Assembly (NCBI GenBank): GCA_910587455.1
Contig: CAJULK010000001.1
Location: 77,503 to 141,502 of the forward strand
From: an uncultured Christensenellaceae bacterium
GTDB taxonomy: Bacteria > Bacillota > Clostridia > Christensenellales > Pumilibacteraceae
DNA: 64,000 bases
Direction of reading: 5' to 3'
In this document: positions 18,756 through 27,498 of the stretch, piece after piece
Position numbering within the stretch: position 1 is the stretch's first letter
Layout of the letters: every line of letters begins with the position of its first letter
Program-made: the position numbers and the translations under genes
The notes under the pieces: model-generated
What the model was told of the DNA's origin: nothing
Seen by the model: the letters and a program-made list of their open reading frames with translations, nothing else
The model's database searches: none

Positions 18756-19457
18756 CTACCATTCTATGCTTTCCGCAGGCGTACGCGTCTCGTTGCGCTC
18801 TATCTTTTCGACCTTGCCGCTGCGCATATGTATGACCTTATCCGCCATGGGCGCTATCGCGCTGTTGTGCGTAATCAGCACGACCGTTTTTTTGAATTCG
18901 GTGTTTACGAACTCCAAAAGATTGAGCACCATTTTACCCGTCTTATAGTCGAGCGCGCCCGTAGGTTCGTCGCAAAGCAAAAGCAGCGGATTTTTCGCCA
19001 CCGCGCGCGCTATGGCAACACGCTGCTGCTCCCCGCCCGAAAGCTGACTCGGAAAATTCTTCGCTCGGTCTTGAAGCCCGACCGCCGCCAGCGTCTCTTT
19101 GGGATCGAGATGCGCGGGCGCCACGGACGCCGCGAACTCGACGTTTTCGAGCGCGTTGAGATTGGATATCAGATTGTAAAACTGAAAAACAAACCCCACC
19201 TTTTCGCGCCTGTACAGCGTGAGCTTCTTTTGCGAGTATTCGGTTATGTCATCGCCGTTGACGAACACGTTGCCACCCGTCGCGCTGTCCATGCCGCCCA
19301 AAATATTGAGCACGGTGGACTTGCCCGCGCCCGACGCGCCGAGCACCACTACGAACTCGCCCTCTTCGATATCGAAATCCACACCGCCGAGCGCGGGTAT
19401 CTCGACTTCGCCGAGCTTGTATATCTTGGTCACATTCTTAAATTCGATAAGACTCAT
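18756..19457 (-). CDS. ABC transporter ATPase, MacB/LolD type
   Basis: ATP-hydrolysing partner of the FtsX-type permease, 233 residues, cytoplasmic. Walker A GASGAGKS is at 40-47, the signature LSGGEQQR near 140, and Walker [14 protein letters not shown] near 160, with the H-loop in VVLITHN. The PTGALD wording and overall length are typical of the LolD/MacB/FtsE group. The ATG at 19457 follows GGGAGG. It is the middle gene of the regulator, ATPase, permease operon. The transported molecule cannot be deduced; such systems often export peptides, antibiotics or lipoproteins. Confidence 0.95.
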   Translation of the reverse strand: MSLIEFKNVTKIYKLGEVEIPALGGVDFDIEEGEFVVVLGASGAGKSTVLNILGGMDSATGGNVFVNGDDITEYSQKKLTLYRREKVGFVFQFYNLISNLNALENVEFAASVAPAHLDPKETLAAVGLQDRAKNFPSQLSGGEQQRVAIARAVAKNPLLLLCDEPTGALDYKTGKMVLNLLEFVNTEFKKTVVLITHNSAIAPMADKVIHMRSGKVEKIERNETRTPAESIEW

Positions 19458-19487
19458 GCCGCAACCTCCCTCGCGCCGCGCAGTCTT

Positions 19488-19985
19488 TTACGCAAACATA
19501 CGCTCCGTCTTGACTCTGCCGTAATATGCATACCACCTACGTTTAAGCTCTTCCTCGGGCGCAAGAAGCGAAAGCTCGCCGAGAATTTCGCCTACAAGAT
19601 CGGACAGCGCTTTGCGGCTCCCGTCGACTTCTCCGTCCGCATGTTCGCTTGCGCAAACGAAATCGAAATATACCCTGTCGTCGCGCACGAATTCGTCCAG
19701 AACGTTTTTTATTTCCGCGAACTTTTCTTCGTCCGTCATATCGTTGCCGACGACGAGCGCAAGCTCCTTTTTGAGCAAGCCGAGCCGCTCTATGCACAAA
19801 AGACGCACGATCTCGTCCTTGCTCTCGAAATAAACGTACACCGTCGCCTTGGAATAGTTGGCTTCCTTGGCGAGCATGTTCATGTTCATACCGTCATAAC
19901 CGTGCTCCGTAAGCAACCTGTCGGCGACTGCGAGCAACGTCTTTCTGTGATATCTTGCCGCTGCTTCCTTTGTTTCTACGGACAT
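19488..19985 (-). CDS. TetR-family transcriptional regulator
   Basis: Probable autoregulated repressor of the ABC exporter operon. The N-terminal TetR helix-turn-helix is clear (LLAVADRLLTEHGYDGMNMN, then LAKEANYSKATVYVYFESKD), about residues 15-60. The remaining ~100 residues form a short ligand domain, giving 165 residues, on the small side. The ATG follows GAGGAA. Its promoter is a perfect consensus. It is first in the operon, so it likely senses the exporter's substrate. I did not find a clear palindrome over the promoter. Confidence 0.93.
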   Translation of the reverse strand: MSVETKEAAARYHRKTLLAVADRLLTEHGYDGMNMNMLAKEANYSKATVYVYFESKDEIVRLLCIERLGLLKKELALVVGNDMTDEEKFAEIKNVLDEFVRDDRVYFDFVCASEHADGEVDGSRKALSDLVGEILGELSLLAPEEELKRRWYAYYGRVKTERMFA

Positions 19986-20018
19986 AATTCCTCGCTCGCT
20001 TTCCGAAAACTTTTATAT

Positions 20019-20047
20019 ATTATATCACCGACCGCAGCCGTTGTCAA
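20019..20047 (-). promoter_or_regulatory. Sigma-A promoter of the TetR-ABC exporter operon
   Basis: Minus strand TTGACA (20047-20042), 17 bases, TATAAT (20024-20019). Confidence 0.88.
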
Positions 20048-20082
20048 CACGCGTTTTCGGTCATTTCGAACGATTTGCATAC

Positions 20083-20115
20083 AAAGACGCGCCGTAATCG
20101 ATACGGCGCGCCTTT
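20083..20115 (-). terminator. Terminator between the collagen-like gene and the TetR gene
   Basis: A 14-bp stem, minus strand AAAGGCGCGCCGTA / TACGGCGCGTCTTT with one G-U pair and a 5-base loop. It separates the glycosyltransferase/collagen-like unit from the TetR operon. Confidence 0.65.
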
Positions 20116-20202
20116 GCGAGAAAATCGTATTTTACGCGCTTTAACGCGTTGCGGCATCATGCCGCCGACAATCCCGCCGCACGCAGCGACGCAGAAAGTT
20201 CG

Positions 20203-21747
20203 TTAAGCGCTTATCTGTTTGACCGTCAGCGTCGTATTCACTCCGCCGCCCAGCGTGATGCCCACTGCGAGCAATGCCGACAGCGCCATGTCTATTACGT
20301 CGCCCGCCGTCAAAGCGATAATAATACTTCCGCTGTAAAGAGAGCTTACGCCGACCGACAAAACCCGCGATATCGACGCCTGCGGTATTGCCGTTCCGTT
20401 TCTGCGCACCGACATCGTGACGGTTGTACCGAGCGCCGCCGACACATTCGAGAAATAATTTATCTCATACACTCCGGTAGTTCCCACCGTAATACTGTTG
20501 GCGGGCGTATAAGCCACGTTCTTCAACGGCATTGTCGCGGGAAGCGGCAGCTGCGTTGTGCCGCCTATCGTCAAGTTGAGCGTCTGCGGCGTTGTATTGT
20601 ACAGCCCGCCGTAAGCGTTTAAGTCGGCTGTGCCCGTCGCACCTGTCGCGCCCGTTGCACCTGTTGCACCCGTTGCACCCGTCGCACCTACCGCTCCGTC
20701 GGCTCCCGTAGCTCCCGTCGCGCCTTGGATTCCCTGTACACCTTGCGGACCCGTAGCTCCCGTCGCGCCTGTTGCACCTGTTGCTCCCGTCGCGCCTGTT
20801 GCACCCGTTGCACCCGTCGCACCTACCGCTCCGTCGGCTCCCGTAGCTCCCGTCGCGCCTTGGATTCCCTGTACACCTTGCGGACCCGTAGCTCCCGTCG
20901 CACCTGTTGCACCTGTTGCTCCCGTAGCGCCTACAGCACCGTCGGCTCCCGTTGCGCCCGTTACGCCTTGAATTCCCTGTATACCCTGCGGACCTGTTGC
21001 GCCTGTTGCACCCGTCGCGCCTACAGCACCATCGGCTCCCGTTGCGCCCGTCGCGCCTTGGATTCCCTGTACGCCTTGCGGACCCGTTGCTCCCGTCGCA
21101 CCTGTTGCACCCGTAGCGCCTACAGCACCGTCGGCTCCCGTTGCGCCCGTTACGCCTTGGATTCCCTGTACGCCCTGCGGTCCTGTTGCTCCCGTTGCGC
21201 CGGTAGCGCCTACAGCACCGTCGGCTCCCGTAGCACCCGTCGCGCCTTGGATTCCCTGTACGCCCTGCGGTCCTGTTGCACCTGTTGCGCCCGTAGCGCC
21301 TACAGCACCGTCGGCTCCCGTTGCACCCGTTACGCCTTGGATTCCCTGTACGCCTTGCGGACCCGTCGCACCCGTTGCGCCGGTGGCGCCCGTAGCGCCC
21401 TGCACGCCTTGAACACCCTGAACGCCTTGAGGACCCGTTGCGCCGGTTGCGCCTCTTTCTCCGCGAACGCCCTGAATACCCTGTACGCCCTGCGGACCCG
21501 TTGCGCCGGTTGCGCCGTTAAGTCCGGGATAGCCGCGCGGACCTATCGGACCGGGCGCACCTGTCGGTCCCGTCGGACCCGTCGGACCTACGCACGTGCA
21601 AGGACGGGGCGGCTTCGGCGGAGGCGGCGGAAGCGGACAGCAATCGCAGTCACTGTCGTGATCTTTGTTGCAATCGCAGTCGCATTCGTTGTCTCTGTCG
21701 CAAGTGCAGTCGCAGCCGCACGGTCTGTTGAAGAAATTGAAAAACAT
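20203..21747 (-). CDS. Collagen-like glycoprotein with BclA-type C-terminal domain
   Basis: Probable spore-surface (exosporium) filament protein, 514 residues. The first ~50 residues are cysteine- and proline-rich (about a dozen Cys, then [12 protein letters not shown]) and may crosslink it to the spore coat. Residues ~53 to ~385 are uninterrupted Gly-X-Y, mostly GAT, GPQ, GVQ and GIQ triplets. The last ~130 residues are hydrophobic and beta-rich, like the trimerising C-terminal domain of BclA-type proteins. Many Thr residues in GAT triplets are potential O-glycosylation sites, and a glycosyltransferase gene lies 16 bases upstream. The ATG has an ideal AAGGAGGT site. The spore location is inferred from this architecture and the sporulation genes elsewhere in the window. 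Confidence 0.85.
   Translation of the reverse strand: MFFNFFNRPCGCDCTCDRDNECDCDCNKDHDSDCDCCPLPPPPPKPPRPCTCVGPTGPTGPTGAPGPIGPRGYPGLNGATGATGPQGVQGIQGVRGERGATGATGPQGVQGVQGVQGATGATGATGATGPQGVQGIQGVTGATGADGAVGATGATGATGPQGVQGIQGATGATGADGAVGATGATGATGPQGVQGIQGVTGATGADGAVGATGATGATGATGPQGVQGIQGATGATGADGAVGATGATGATGPQGIQGIQGVTGATGADGAVGATGATGATGATGATGPQGVQGIQGATGATGADGAVGATGATGATGATGATGATGATGATGPQGVQGIQGATGATGADGAVGATGATGATGATGATGATGTADLNAYGGLYNTTPQTLNLTIGGTTQLPLPATMPLKNVAYTPANSITVGTTGVYEINYFSNVSAALGTTVTMSVRRNGTAIPQASISRVLSVGVSSLYSGSIIIALTAGDVIDMALSALLAVGITLGGGVNTTLTVKQISA
20630..21594. repeat. Tandem triplet-coding repeats of the collagen-like region
   Basis: The DNA behind the Gly-X-Y domain consists of near-identical blocks coding for [20 protein letters not shown] followed by a variable number of GAT triplets. 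The number of GAT codons differs between blocks (about three to nine). This is expected to vary in length between strains through slippage or recombination. Confidence 0.9.
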
Positions 21748-21763
21748 AAAGACCTCCTTTTGT

Positions 21764-22837
21764 TTAATAACCTAAGCTCTCGAAGTACGCCTGATTGGCG
21801 ATGACGCTCGGATGGTCGGGACGCAGCTTGCGCGCACGGCAGTGATGGCGATATGCCGCACCGAGCTTTCCCAATCTGTCGTAGCATACCGTAAGCCAGA
21901 CATGCGGCAAAAATCCGTAATAATCGGCATTGACGAACGCGCCCGATTCGAGATCGGGTTTGGACTTGGTTGCCAGCCCGAACCAATATGCGGCGCGCGA
22001 ATAGTCCGACTCCGCAAGCAGCAGCAAACCTATTTCGCAACACGCCTCGCCCGTAGGCAGCCCGTATCGGAAACTTTCGAACAACGGCGAATATGCCCGA
22101 GAATCTTCGCCGAGCCGCCGATAACAGCGCGACAGCATAATGCACGCGTCTATTTTATTCACATAAAACCCGTTCTGTTCGGACAGGAAATCGGCAAACG
22201 TGTCCGCCGCCGCGCGAACCTCTCCGTTGCGGAACAGTTCGCGTGCAAAATAGTATTTTTCGCGCGGATCCAATGCCGCGCCCTCTTTGAGCATTTTTTT
22301 GTAGATCTCGAGGTTGCGCGTTCCCGATTCGCGGCCGCGAGGTTTGGCGTGAACTATTTCGTACTGCGCGCGCTTTATCTTGCCGTGCAGAACGACCGCT
22401 TCGTGCACTCTGCCCCGCCAAAAATAATCGGGACGGTTTTTGACGATCCGCTCGCGGTAATACGAGAATACGGGTTTTCCCGACGGATCGCGCTCGAGCA
22501 CATACGGCAGCATAACCACGTCCACGGCGGGATCGACAGAGCGCATTAACCGCGCAATGCCGCGCGCCGATTCGGGCGGCACGACGTCGTCCGCGTCAAG
22601 CCACATCCAATAGTCGCACGTCGTTTTGGAAACGGCATAATTTCGCGCCGCCGAAAAATCGTCCGTCCAATCAAACGAATATACTCTGTCCGCAAGAGCT
22701 TGCGCTTTGTCGCGCGTGCCATCCGAAGAACCCGTATCTACTATAATTATTTCGTCGGCAAAAGCTCGCGCGTTTTCGAGCGCACGGCATATAACATCCT
22801 CTTCGTTTTTGACTATCATGAACAGACTGAGCGTCAT
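21764..22837 (-). CDS. Family 2 glycosyltransferase with C-terminal TPR-like helices
   Basis: A 357-residue cytoplasmic GT-A enzyme that adds sugar from a nucleotide donor. It starts [18 protein letters not shown], has [12 protein letters not shown] at about 30-42 and the metal-binding LDADD at about 79-83. The C-terminal half (from about 180) is helical with TPR-like repeats ([20 protein letters not shown]), as in the SunS/WaaE-like group that modifies peptides or proteins. It precedes the collagen-like gene by 16 bases in one operon, which suggests it glycosylates the Thr-rich collagen region. The ATG at 22837 has a GGAG site. Donor and acceptor are not determinable from sequence. Confidence 0.9.
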   Translation of the reverse strand: MTLSLFMIVKNEEDVICRALENARAFADEIIIVDTGSSDGTRDKAQALADRVYSFDWTDDFSAARNYAVSKTTCDYWMWLDADDVVPPESARGIARLMRSVDPAVDVVMLPYVLERDPSGKPVFSYYRERIVKNRPDYFWRGRVHEAVVLHGKIKRAQYEIVHAKPRGRESGTRNLEIYKKMLKEGAALDPREKYYFARELFRNGEVRAAADTFADFLSEQNGFYVNKIDACIMLSRCYRRLGEDSRAYSPLFESFRYGLPTGEACCEIGLLLLAESDYSRAAYWFGLATKSKPDLESGAFVNADYYGFLPHVWLTVCYDRLGKLGAAYRHHCRARKLRPDHPSVIANQAYFESLGY

Positions 22838-22864
22838 ATCGTTCTCCGCAAACTTGGTCTATTC

Positions 22865-22893
22865 CATGATATGACGGTCGAAGCCCCATCGTG
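22865..22893 (-). promoter_or_regulatory. Possible sigma-K-like promoter of the glycosyltransferase/collagen-like operon
   Basis: Minus strand CATATCATG (22873-22865) differs at one position from the sigma-K -10 pattern CATANNNTA. A CAC at 22893-22891 lies 17 bases upstream. No convincing sigma-A promoter is closer. Sigma-K control would fit a late spore-surface protein, but the match is weak. Confidence 0.35.
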
Positions 22894-23046
22894 CGATTAT
22901 AATAAAAATTAACCGCGAGCGGACTTGCGGCGGTAAATTCGGTACGACGATGTTCTATCCGTCATGCTCGCGTATCTACGCGATCCGAACGATTTTTCGA
23001 ATAAAAATCCGTCTGCGAACGCCGTGCCGCGCGGTATTTACCGCAT

Positions 23047-23084
23047 AAAAAATCACCGCGCAGAAGTCTGCACGGTGATTTTTT
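23047..23084 (-). terminator. Strong, probably bidirectional terminator after gpmI
   Basis: Stem AATCACCGYGCAGA / TCTGCRCGGTGATT with a short loop, T-runs on both sides. It lies 10 bases past the gpmI stop. Confidence 0.9.
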
Positions 23085-23093
23085 GTTTTTAGC

Positions 23094-24608
23094 TTACTTT
23101 TCTATTATGCTCTCGCCCGTCATTTCGGCAGGTTTTTCCAAACCCATGATGTCGAGCAGCGTCGGCGCGACGTCGCAAAGCGCTTTGCCCGATTTGAGTT
23201 TTTTGCCTACGTATTTATCGCCGGCAACTACGAGCGGAACGAGGTTGGTCGTATGCGAAGTGCAAGGCGAACCGCCGTCGAACATCATTACTTCGGCATT
23301 GCCGTGGTCGGCGGTGACTATCGCAGTGCCGCCTGTTTTCCAAACCGCTTCGACCACCTTTTTGAGGCATTCGTCCACCGCTTCGACCGCTTTGACCGCC
23401 GCGTTCATAACGCCCGTATGCCCTACCATGTCGCAGTTTGCGAAGTTGAGTATAAGCACGTCCTTGCCGCTCTCGATCTGTTCGACCGCTTTGTCCGCCA
23501 CCTCGTACGCGCTCATTTCGGGCTGAAGATCGTACGTCGCCACTTTGGGGCTTGCCACGAGCACGCGTTCTTCGCCGTCGTTGGGTTTTTCGACGCCTCC
23601 GTTAAAGAAAAACGTGACGTGTGCGTACTTTTCGGTTTCCGCCACGCGCGCCTGCGTTTTACCGAGACTCGCGAGATATTCGCCGAGCGTATTCTTTAAG
23701 TGCCGCGGAGGGAACGCCGTCTCTATGTTTTTAAGCGTAACGTCGTACTGCGTCATACCGACATACGTCACTTTTTTGTATCCGCCCATGCGCTCGAAAC
23801 AATCGAACTCGGGCTCGGTTATAGCGCGCGAGATCTGTCGCGCGCGGTCGGCACGGAAGTTGTAGAATATGACTGCGTCGCCCGTATTGACTCCGGCATA
23901 GTCGCCTATAACGACGGGCTCGACAAACTCGTCCATAGTGCCCGCCGCGTAACTCGACGCAATCGCCGTATCGGGCGTGCTGAACTTTTTGCCCGCGCCC
24001 GCGAACACGGCGTTATAACCGCGCGCTACGCGCTCCCAACGGTTGTCCCTGTCCATATAATAATATCTGCCTACTATCGTCGCGATCTTGCCCACGCCGA
24101 TCTCCGCCATCTTATCTTCGAGTTCGTTTATAAAGCTCTTGCCCGAATCGGGCGGAACGTCTCTTCCGTCGGTTATGCAGTGAACGTACACCTTTTCCAC
24201 ACCGCGCTTTTTAGCGAGCGCGAGCAGAGCGTACAAATGCGTGTTCATGCTGTGCACGCCGCCGTTGCTCAAAAGTCCGACAAGGTGAAGCGCCGAACCG
24301 TTGACTTTGACAGCGTCGATCGCCGCGGCGAACGCGGGATTGCCGTCGAACGTGCCGTTCTTGACGGCGTCGTCTATCGTGGTAATGTCCTGATACACGA
24401 CCCTGCCCGCGCCGAGGTTGAGATGCCCGACCTCGCTGTTGCCCATCTGACCTTCGGGAAGCCCTACGGCATATCCCGACGCGTTGATGAGCGTGTTTGG
24501 GTACTTTTTCATTATGGAATCGAAAAACGGTGTTTTCGCTTTTTTGATCGCGTTACCGTAATCATCGGGGTTGACCCCGAATCCGTCGAGAATTATCAAT
24601 GCGTTCAT
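23094..24608 (-). CDS. gpmI: 2,3-bisphosphoglycerate-independent phosphoglycerate mutase
   Basis: Interconverts 3- and 2-phosphoglycerate in glycolysis using two Mn ions and a serine nucleophile. The 504-residue length is typical. The N-terminal metal-binding site ALIILDGFG and catalytic S58 in QMGNSEVGHLNLGAGR are intact, as are the phosphatase-fold motifs near the C-terminus (NFANCDMVGHTG, TADHGNAE). The ATG at 24608 has a GGAAGG site. It is the last gene of a thyX, rlmB, tpiA, gpmI run and ends at a strong terminator. Pairing with tpiA is common in Firmicutes glycolytic operons; gapA and pgk are not in the window. Confidence 0.98.
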   Translation of the reverse strand: MNALIILDGFGVNPDDYGNAIKKAKTPFFDSIMKKYPNTLINASGYAVGLPEGQMGNSEVGHLNLGAGRVVYQDITTIDDAVKNGTFDGNPAFAAAIDAVKVNGSALHLVGLLSNGGVHSMNTHLYALLALAKKRGVEKVYVHCITDGRDVPPDSGKSFINELEDKMAEIGVGKIATIVGRYYYMDRDNRWERVARGYNAVFAGAGKKFSTPDTAIASSYAAGTMDEFVEPVVIGDYAGVNTGDAVIFYNFRADRARQISRAITEPEFDCFERMGGYKKVTYVGMTQYDVTLKNIETAFPPRHLKNTLGEYLASLGKTQARVAETEKYAHVTFFFNGGVEKPNDGEERVLVASPKVATYDLQPEMSAYEVADKAVEQIESGKDVLILNFANCDMVGHTGVMNAAVKAVEAVDECLKKVVEAVWKTGGTAIVTADHGNAEVMMFDGGSPCTSHTTNLVPLVVAGDKYVGKKLKSGKALCDVAPTLLDIMGLEKPAEMTGESIIEK

Positions 24609-24652
24609 ATATTCACCTTCCGAAATTCAAACTCTGTCTTTGGTATTTTATT

Positions 24653-25405
24653 CTATTCCGCGGCATTGACTATATATGCAAAATCGTCCGCTTTAAGGCT
24701 CGCTCCGCCAATAAGCCCGCCGTCGATCTCGGGCTGCGCCATGAGCCCGTCTACGTTTTTGGCGTTCATGCTGCCGCCGTACTGTATGCGCATGCCGTCC
24801 GCGACCGCCGCGCCGTAAAGCTCTTTCACGACCGAACGGATATAGCCTATCGTTTCGTTCGCCTGCGCGTCGGTAGCGGTTTTGCCCGTACCGATCGCCC
24901 AGACCGGCTCGTACGCTATTACCGTTTTCGCCGCGTCCGCAGCCGATATCCCCTCAAACGCGCCGACGACCTGCGTTCTGCACACCTCTTCGGTTTTTCC
25001 GCCCTCGCGCTCGGCGAGCATTTCGCCCACGCAGAGAATAGGTTTGAGCCCGTTTGCGAGCGCCTGCACGAGCCGCATGTTAACCGTCTTATCCGTCTCG
25101 CCGAAATACTGACGGCGTTCGCTGTGCCCGATTATAACGTACGTCGCGCCCGCTTCTTTGAGCATCGCCGCGCTTATCTCGGCGGTAAAAGCACCGCTGT
25201 CCGCCCACGCCACGTTCTGCGCGCCCACGGCGACACATGAACCTTTGGTAAGCTCCGCGACCGCGGCTATATCGGTGAACGGCACGCAAACTACCACGTC
25301 GCACTTGGCGTTCTTAACTTTGGGAAGAAGCGCGGTAACGAGCTCGCGGCTTTCCGCAACCGTTTTGTTCATCTTCCAATTGCCTGCAATTATAGGTTTT
25401 CTCAT
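24653..25405 (-). CDS. tpiA: Triosephosphate isomerase
   Basis: Interconverts dihydroxyacetone phosphate and glyceraldehyde 3-phosphate. The 250-residue length is standard. N9 and K11 in IIAGNWKMNK, the catalytic His in VIIGHSERRQYF (about residue 95) and the catalytic Glu in AYEPVWAIGTG (about 166) are all present, as is the phosphate-binding GGSMNAKN near the end. The ATG follows AAAGGAGAG. It lies between rlmB and gpmI with short gaps, so it is co-transcribed with them. Confidence 0.98.
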   Translation of the reverse strand: MRKPIIAGNWKMNKTVAESRELVTALLPKVKNAKCDVVVCVPFTDIAAVAELTKGSCVAVGAQNVAWADSGAFTAEISAAMLKEAGATYVIIGHSERRQYFGETDKTVNMRLVQALANGLKPILCVGEMLAEREGGKTEEVCRTQVVGAFEGISAADAAKTVIAYEPVWAIGTGKTATDAQANETIGYIRSVVKELYGAAVADGMRIQYGGSMNAKNVDGLMAQPEIDGGLIGGASLKADDFAYIVNAAE

Positions 25406-25416
25406 GGTTCTCTCCT

Positions 25417-26220
25417 TTATACTTTATGTGCGTAAGCACATTCGAGTCTGCGGTAAATGCCGAGCGCCGCGGCGACGCCGGCGTTGAGCGAGTTTATTTT
25501 TCCGCGCATGGGCAGCGACAGAATACCGTCGCACAGCTCGCGCGTAAGTTTGGAAACTCCCTTGCCCTCCGCTCCGACCACGAGCGCGACGGCGCCCGAA
25601 AGATCGGTCTTATATATATCCTCGCCGCAAGCGTCGAGCGCATACACCCACACGTTGCGTTTTTTGAGCGAGCGTATCGCGTCGTTTATGTTTGTGACGC
25701 GCGCCACTTTTACGTACTCTGCCGCGCCTTCCGCGACCTTTACTACAGTATCGTTTACGGGCACGCTGCGGTTTTTGCCTATGATAACGCCGTGAACTCC
25801 ACCGCACTCGCACGAGCGAAGTATGCTGCCGAGATTATGCGGATCTTCCATGCCGTCGAGCACGACTATAAACGGCGGTTCGTTTCGGTCTTGCGCTGTT
25901 TGGAGAATGTCCTCTATCTCCGAATACGCAAAGTCGGTACAGTGTCCGATACAGCCCTGATGGCTCGCGCCGTCCGACGCGCGGTCGAGCGCGCTCTTAT
26001 CGCAAAACCGCACGGGCACGCCCGCACGCTTTGCTCGCGCGAGAATGTCGTCTATGCGGTTGTCGTGCGCTCCGCCCGACAACAGTTCGATGCGGTTGAA
26101 CCCGCCGCCGTTTTTAAGCCGTTCGAGAACGGCGTTTTTACCGAAAATTTTAATATCGTAAGCCTCGAAAAGTTTGGGCAAAACTGCGCCGTTAACGTTT
26201 TTTTGTTTTGCCGCCCGCAA
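25417..26220 (-). CDS. rlmB: 23S rRNA 2'-O-methyltransferase, TrmH/SpoU family (RlmB type)
   Basis: Methylates a ribose in rRNA (or tRNA) with S-adenosylmethionine. The 267-residue frame has the N-terminal substrate-binding domain (KIFGKNAVLERLKNGG) and the knotted SPOUT domain with its three motifs: PPFIVVLDGMEDPHNLGSIL, ALVVGAEGKGVS, and LSLPMRGKINSLNAGVAAAL. The start is uncertain: the TTG at 26220 overlaps the thyX stop by 29 bases and lacks a good ribosome site. The conserved part begins near residue 22, so a later non-ATG start (for example TTG at 26181) is possible. It sits between thyX and tpiA. Distinguishing RlmB from close SpoU paralogues needs alignment. Confidence 0.9.
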   Translation of the reverse strand: MRAAKQKNVNGAVLPKLFEAYDIKIFGKNAVLERLKNGGGFNRIELLSGGAHDNRIDDILARAKRAGVPVRFCDKSALDRASDGASHQGCIGHCTDFAYSEIEDILQTAQDRNEPPFIVVLDGMEDPHNLGSILRSCECGGVHGVIIGKNRSVPVNDTVVKVAEGAAEYVKVARVTNINDAIRSLKKRNVWVYALDACGEDIYKTDLSGAVALVVGAEGKGVSKLTRELCDGILSLPMRGKINSLNAGVAAALGIYRRLECAYAHKV

Positions 26221-26932
26221 AAAGCGAATCGCGCGTCTTTTTTACCTCGTCGGCTTTGCCGCACGACTTCTTGCCCTCGGGGCACGCGCCGCGCACGCAC
26301 CCGGGTCCGCAATCGCGGAACAGATTGGGCGCGACCTTGGCGACCTCGCCGAACATGAGCCACGCCACGTTGCGTATCTCCCACTGCGCGCGGTTGCAGC
26401 AGCGCAGTTCGAAAAAGTGCATAAGCTCGCGCGCGTTCATAGTAACTATCATTTTGGTTTCGCAGGCGTTGGGAAGTATAAACCGCGCGTCCTCGTTGGA
26501 TTTCTCGCCGTGCCCGAGCGCAGCCTGCCAATCCCTGTACCAATCCATTATCGTATCCATCTGTCCTACAAACCGCGCTACCGCCGCTTCGCCGAGCTCT
26601 TCGATCGCCGGCGGCACGACGTAGTTGAACGAATCCTCGGACACATAGCGCTGCGACCGCACCGAAAACGACGCTATGCGGTGACGCGTTATCTGCGCGA
26701 GAAGCGCGCGCGAAACACCCTCTATCGAAAACGTAAACGAAGCGTGCTCTATGGGCGACAGATGCCCCATATCGGTAAGCCGTGCGATAAACGTGGAGTT
26801 GTCGCTCGCCATGATGTTGTCGGTAAGATCGTCGAGATCTCTGTCCGAATAGCACAGTTTGGCTGCGAGAGCGACCGTCGCTTCGGGGTCTGCCGTGTAG
26901 CGTATGAGTTTTACTTTTGGTGATACTTTCAT
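26192..26932 (-). CDS. thyX: Flavin-dependent thymidylate synthase
   Basis: Makes dTMP from dUMP with methylenetetrahydrofolate, NADPH and FAD. The ThyX signature RHRX7S is intact (RHRIASFSVRSQRY). The protein has 246 residues, with a Cys-rich stretch near the end (GPGCVRGACPEGKKSCGK, a frequent feature of clostridial ThyX) and a basic tail. The ATG at 26932 has an AAAGGA site. It lies downstream of mrnC; a hairpin with a T-run only in the opposite orientation lies in the gap. No thyA is in the window. Confidence 0.97.
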   Translation of the reverse strand: MKVSPKVKLIRYTADPEATVALAAKLCYSDRDLDDLTDNIMASDNSTFIARLTDMGHLSPIEHASFTFSIEGVSRALLAQITRHRIASFSVRSQRYVSEDSFNYVVPPAIEELGEAAVARFVGQMDTIMDWYRDWQAALGHGEKSNEDARFILPNACETKMIVTMNARELMHFFELRCCNRAQWEIRNVAWLMFGEVAKVAPNLFRDCGPGCVRGACPEGKKSCGKADEVKKTRDSLFAGGKTKKR

Positions 26933-26957
26933 TGTGTTATCCTTTGGTGTATTTCGC

Positions 26958-26982
26958 GCCCCGCGCGAAGCGGGCTTTTTTT
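26958..26982 (+). terminator. Hairpin with T-run pointing right, between mrnC and thyX
   Basis: GCCC(C)GC and GCGGGC pair with one bulge and are followed by seven T residues on the plus strand. Both flanking genes run leftwards, so it would terminate only antisense transcription. Confidence 0.5.
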
Positions 26983-27010
26983 GCTTATATATAAAGAAAG
27001 AGCATACGGG

Positions 27011-27424
27011 CTATTCGCGTTCGCCGACCTCGGGCAATCCCGCCGCCGCGGCGCACAGCTCCAATATTTGTTCGAGCCTATCCGCTTCGACAGAAAGATC
27101 GAGATACCCGATCACCGCTTCGAGCGCCGTCGCCTTGTGATAATCGACCGAAGTCGCCGTTTTTGCACGGGAATGAAGGTGCGCGTTTTTCGCCCGACGC
27201 GCTATCTCGCTTTCGGCTTGGGTGAGCTTACCGCCCGTGACGAGCGCGTCGAACACCGCCGACTGCGCCTTTGCGTTGACATATTTGGTGCACTCGGTGT
27301 GGAGCGTTCCCGATATGCCGTCCGAATCGGACACGACTCGCCGTCTTACGTAAAGCGTATAAACGGCGTCGCCTATAAACGCCAGACTTGCGGGCGGAAG
27401 CATTTCGACACGGTTTTTATCCAC
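27011..27424 (-). CDS. mrnC: Mini-ribonuclease III
   Basis: Dimeric RNase III-like enzyme without a dsRNA-binding domain that trims 23S rRNA precursor ends in Firmicutes. The catalytic signature PPASLAFIGDAVYTLYVR and the second acidic site in ALEAVIGYLDL are present. The start is set at the GTG at 27424, giving 137 residues in line with family length. It lies 6 bases after a TATAAT that has a TTGACT 17 bases upstream, so the mRNA would be leaderless. Upstream ATGs in the same frame lie inside this promoter. The neighbouring nuclease-STAND gene ends about 75 bases upstream, so mrnC has its own transcription. Confidence 0.9.
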   Translation of the reverse strand: MDKNRVEMLPPASLAFIGDAVYTLYVRRRVVSDSDGISGTLHTECTKYVNAKAQSAVFDALVTGGKLTQAESEIARRAKNAHLHSRAKTATSVDYHKATALEAVIGYLDLSVEADRLEQILELCAAAAGLPEVGERE

Positions 27425-27430
27425 GTTAAT

Positions 27431-27459
27431 ATTATACATTTCGAACATAAAGAAGTCAA
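27431..27459 (-). promoter_or_regulatory. Sigma-A promoter of mrnC, predicted leaderless
   Basis: Minus strand TTGACT (27459-27454), 17 bases, TATAAT (27436-27431), then 6 bases to a GTG start codon at 27424. There is no Shine-Dalgarno sequence. Confidence 0.8.
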
Positions 27460-27498
27460 CAAAATAGACCTCTGTTTTCGGTCCGACTGTCGCTCTGC

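Noticed and set aside
18141..20144. 667-codon open frame on the plus strand over the permease, ATPase and TetR genes
   Set aside because: It spans three convincingly recognised genes on the other strand and their intergenic promoter; the product is Arg-rich low-complexity sequence.
20630..21594. Regular repeats that could suggest a CRISPR array
   Set aside because: The repeats are in-frame Gly-X-Y codons with variable triplet number; there are no unique spacers of constant length and no cas genes.
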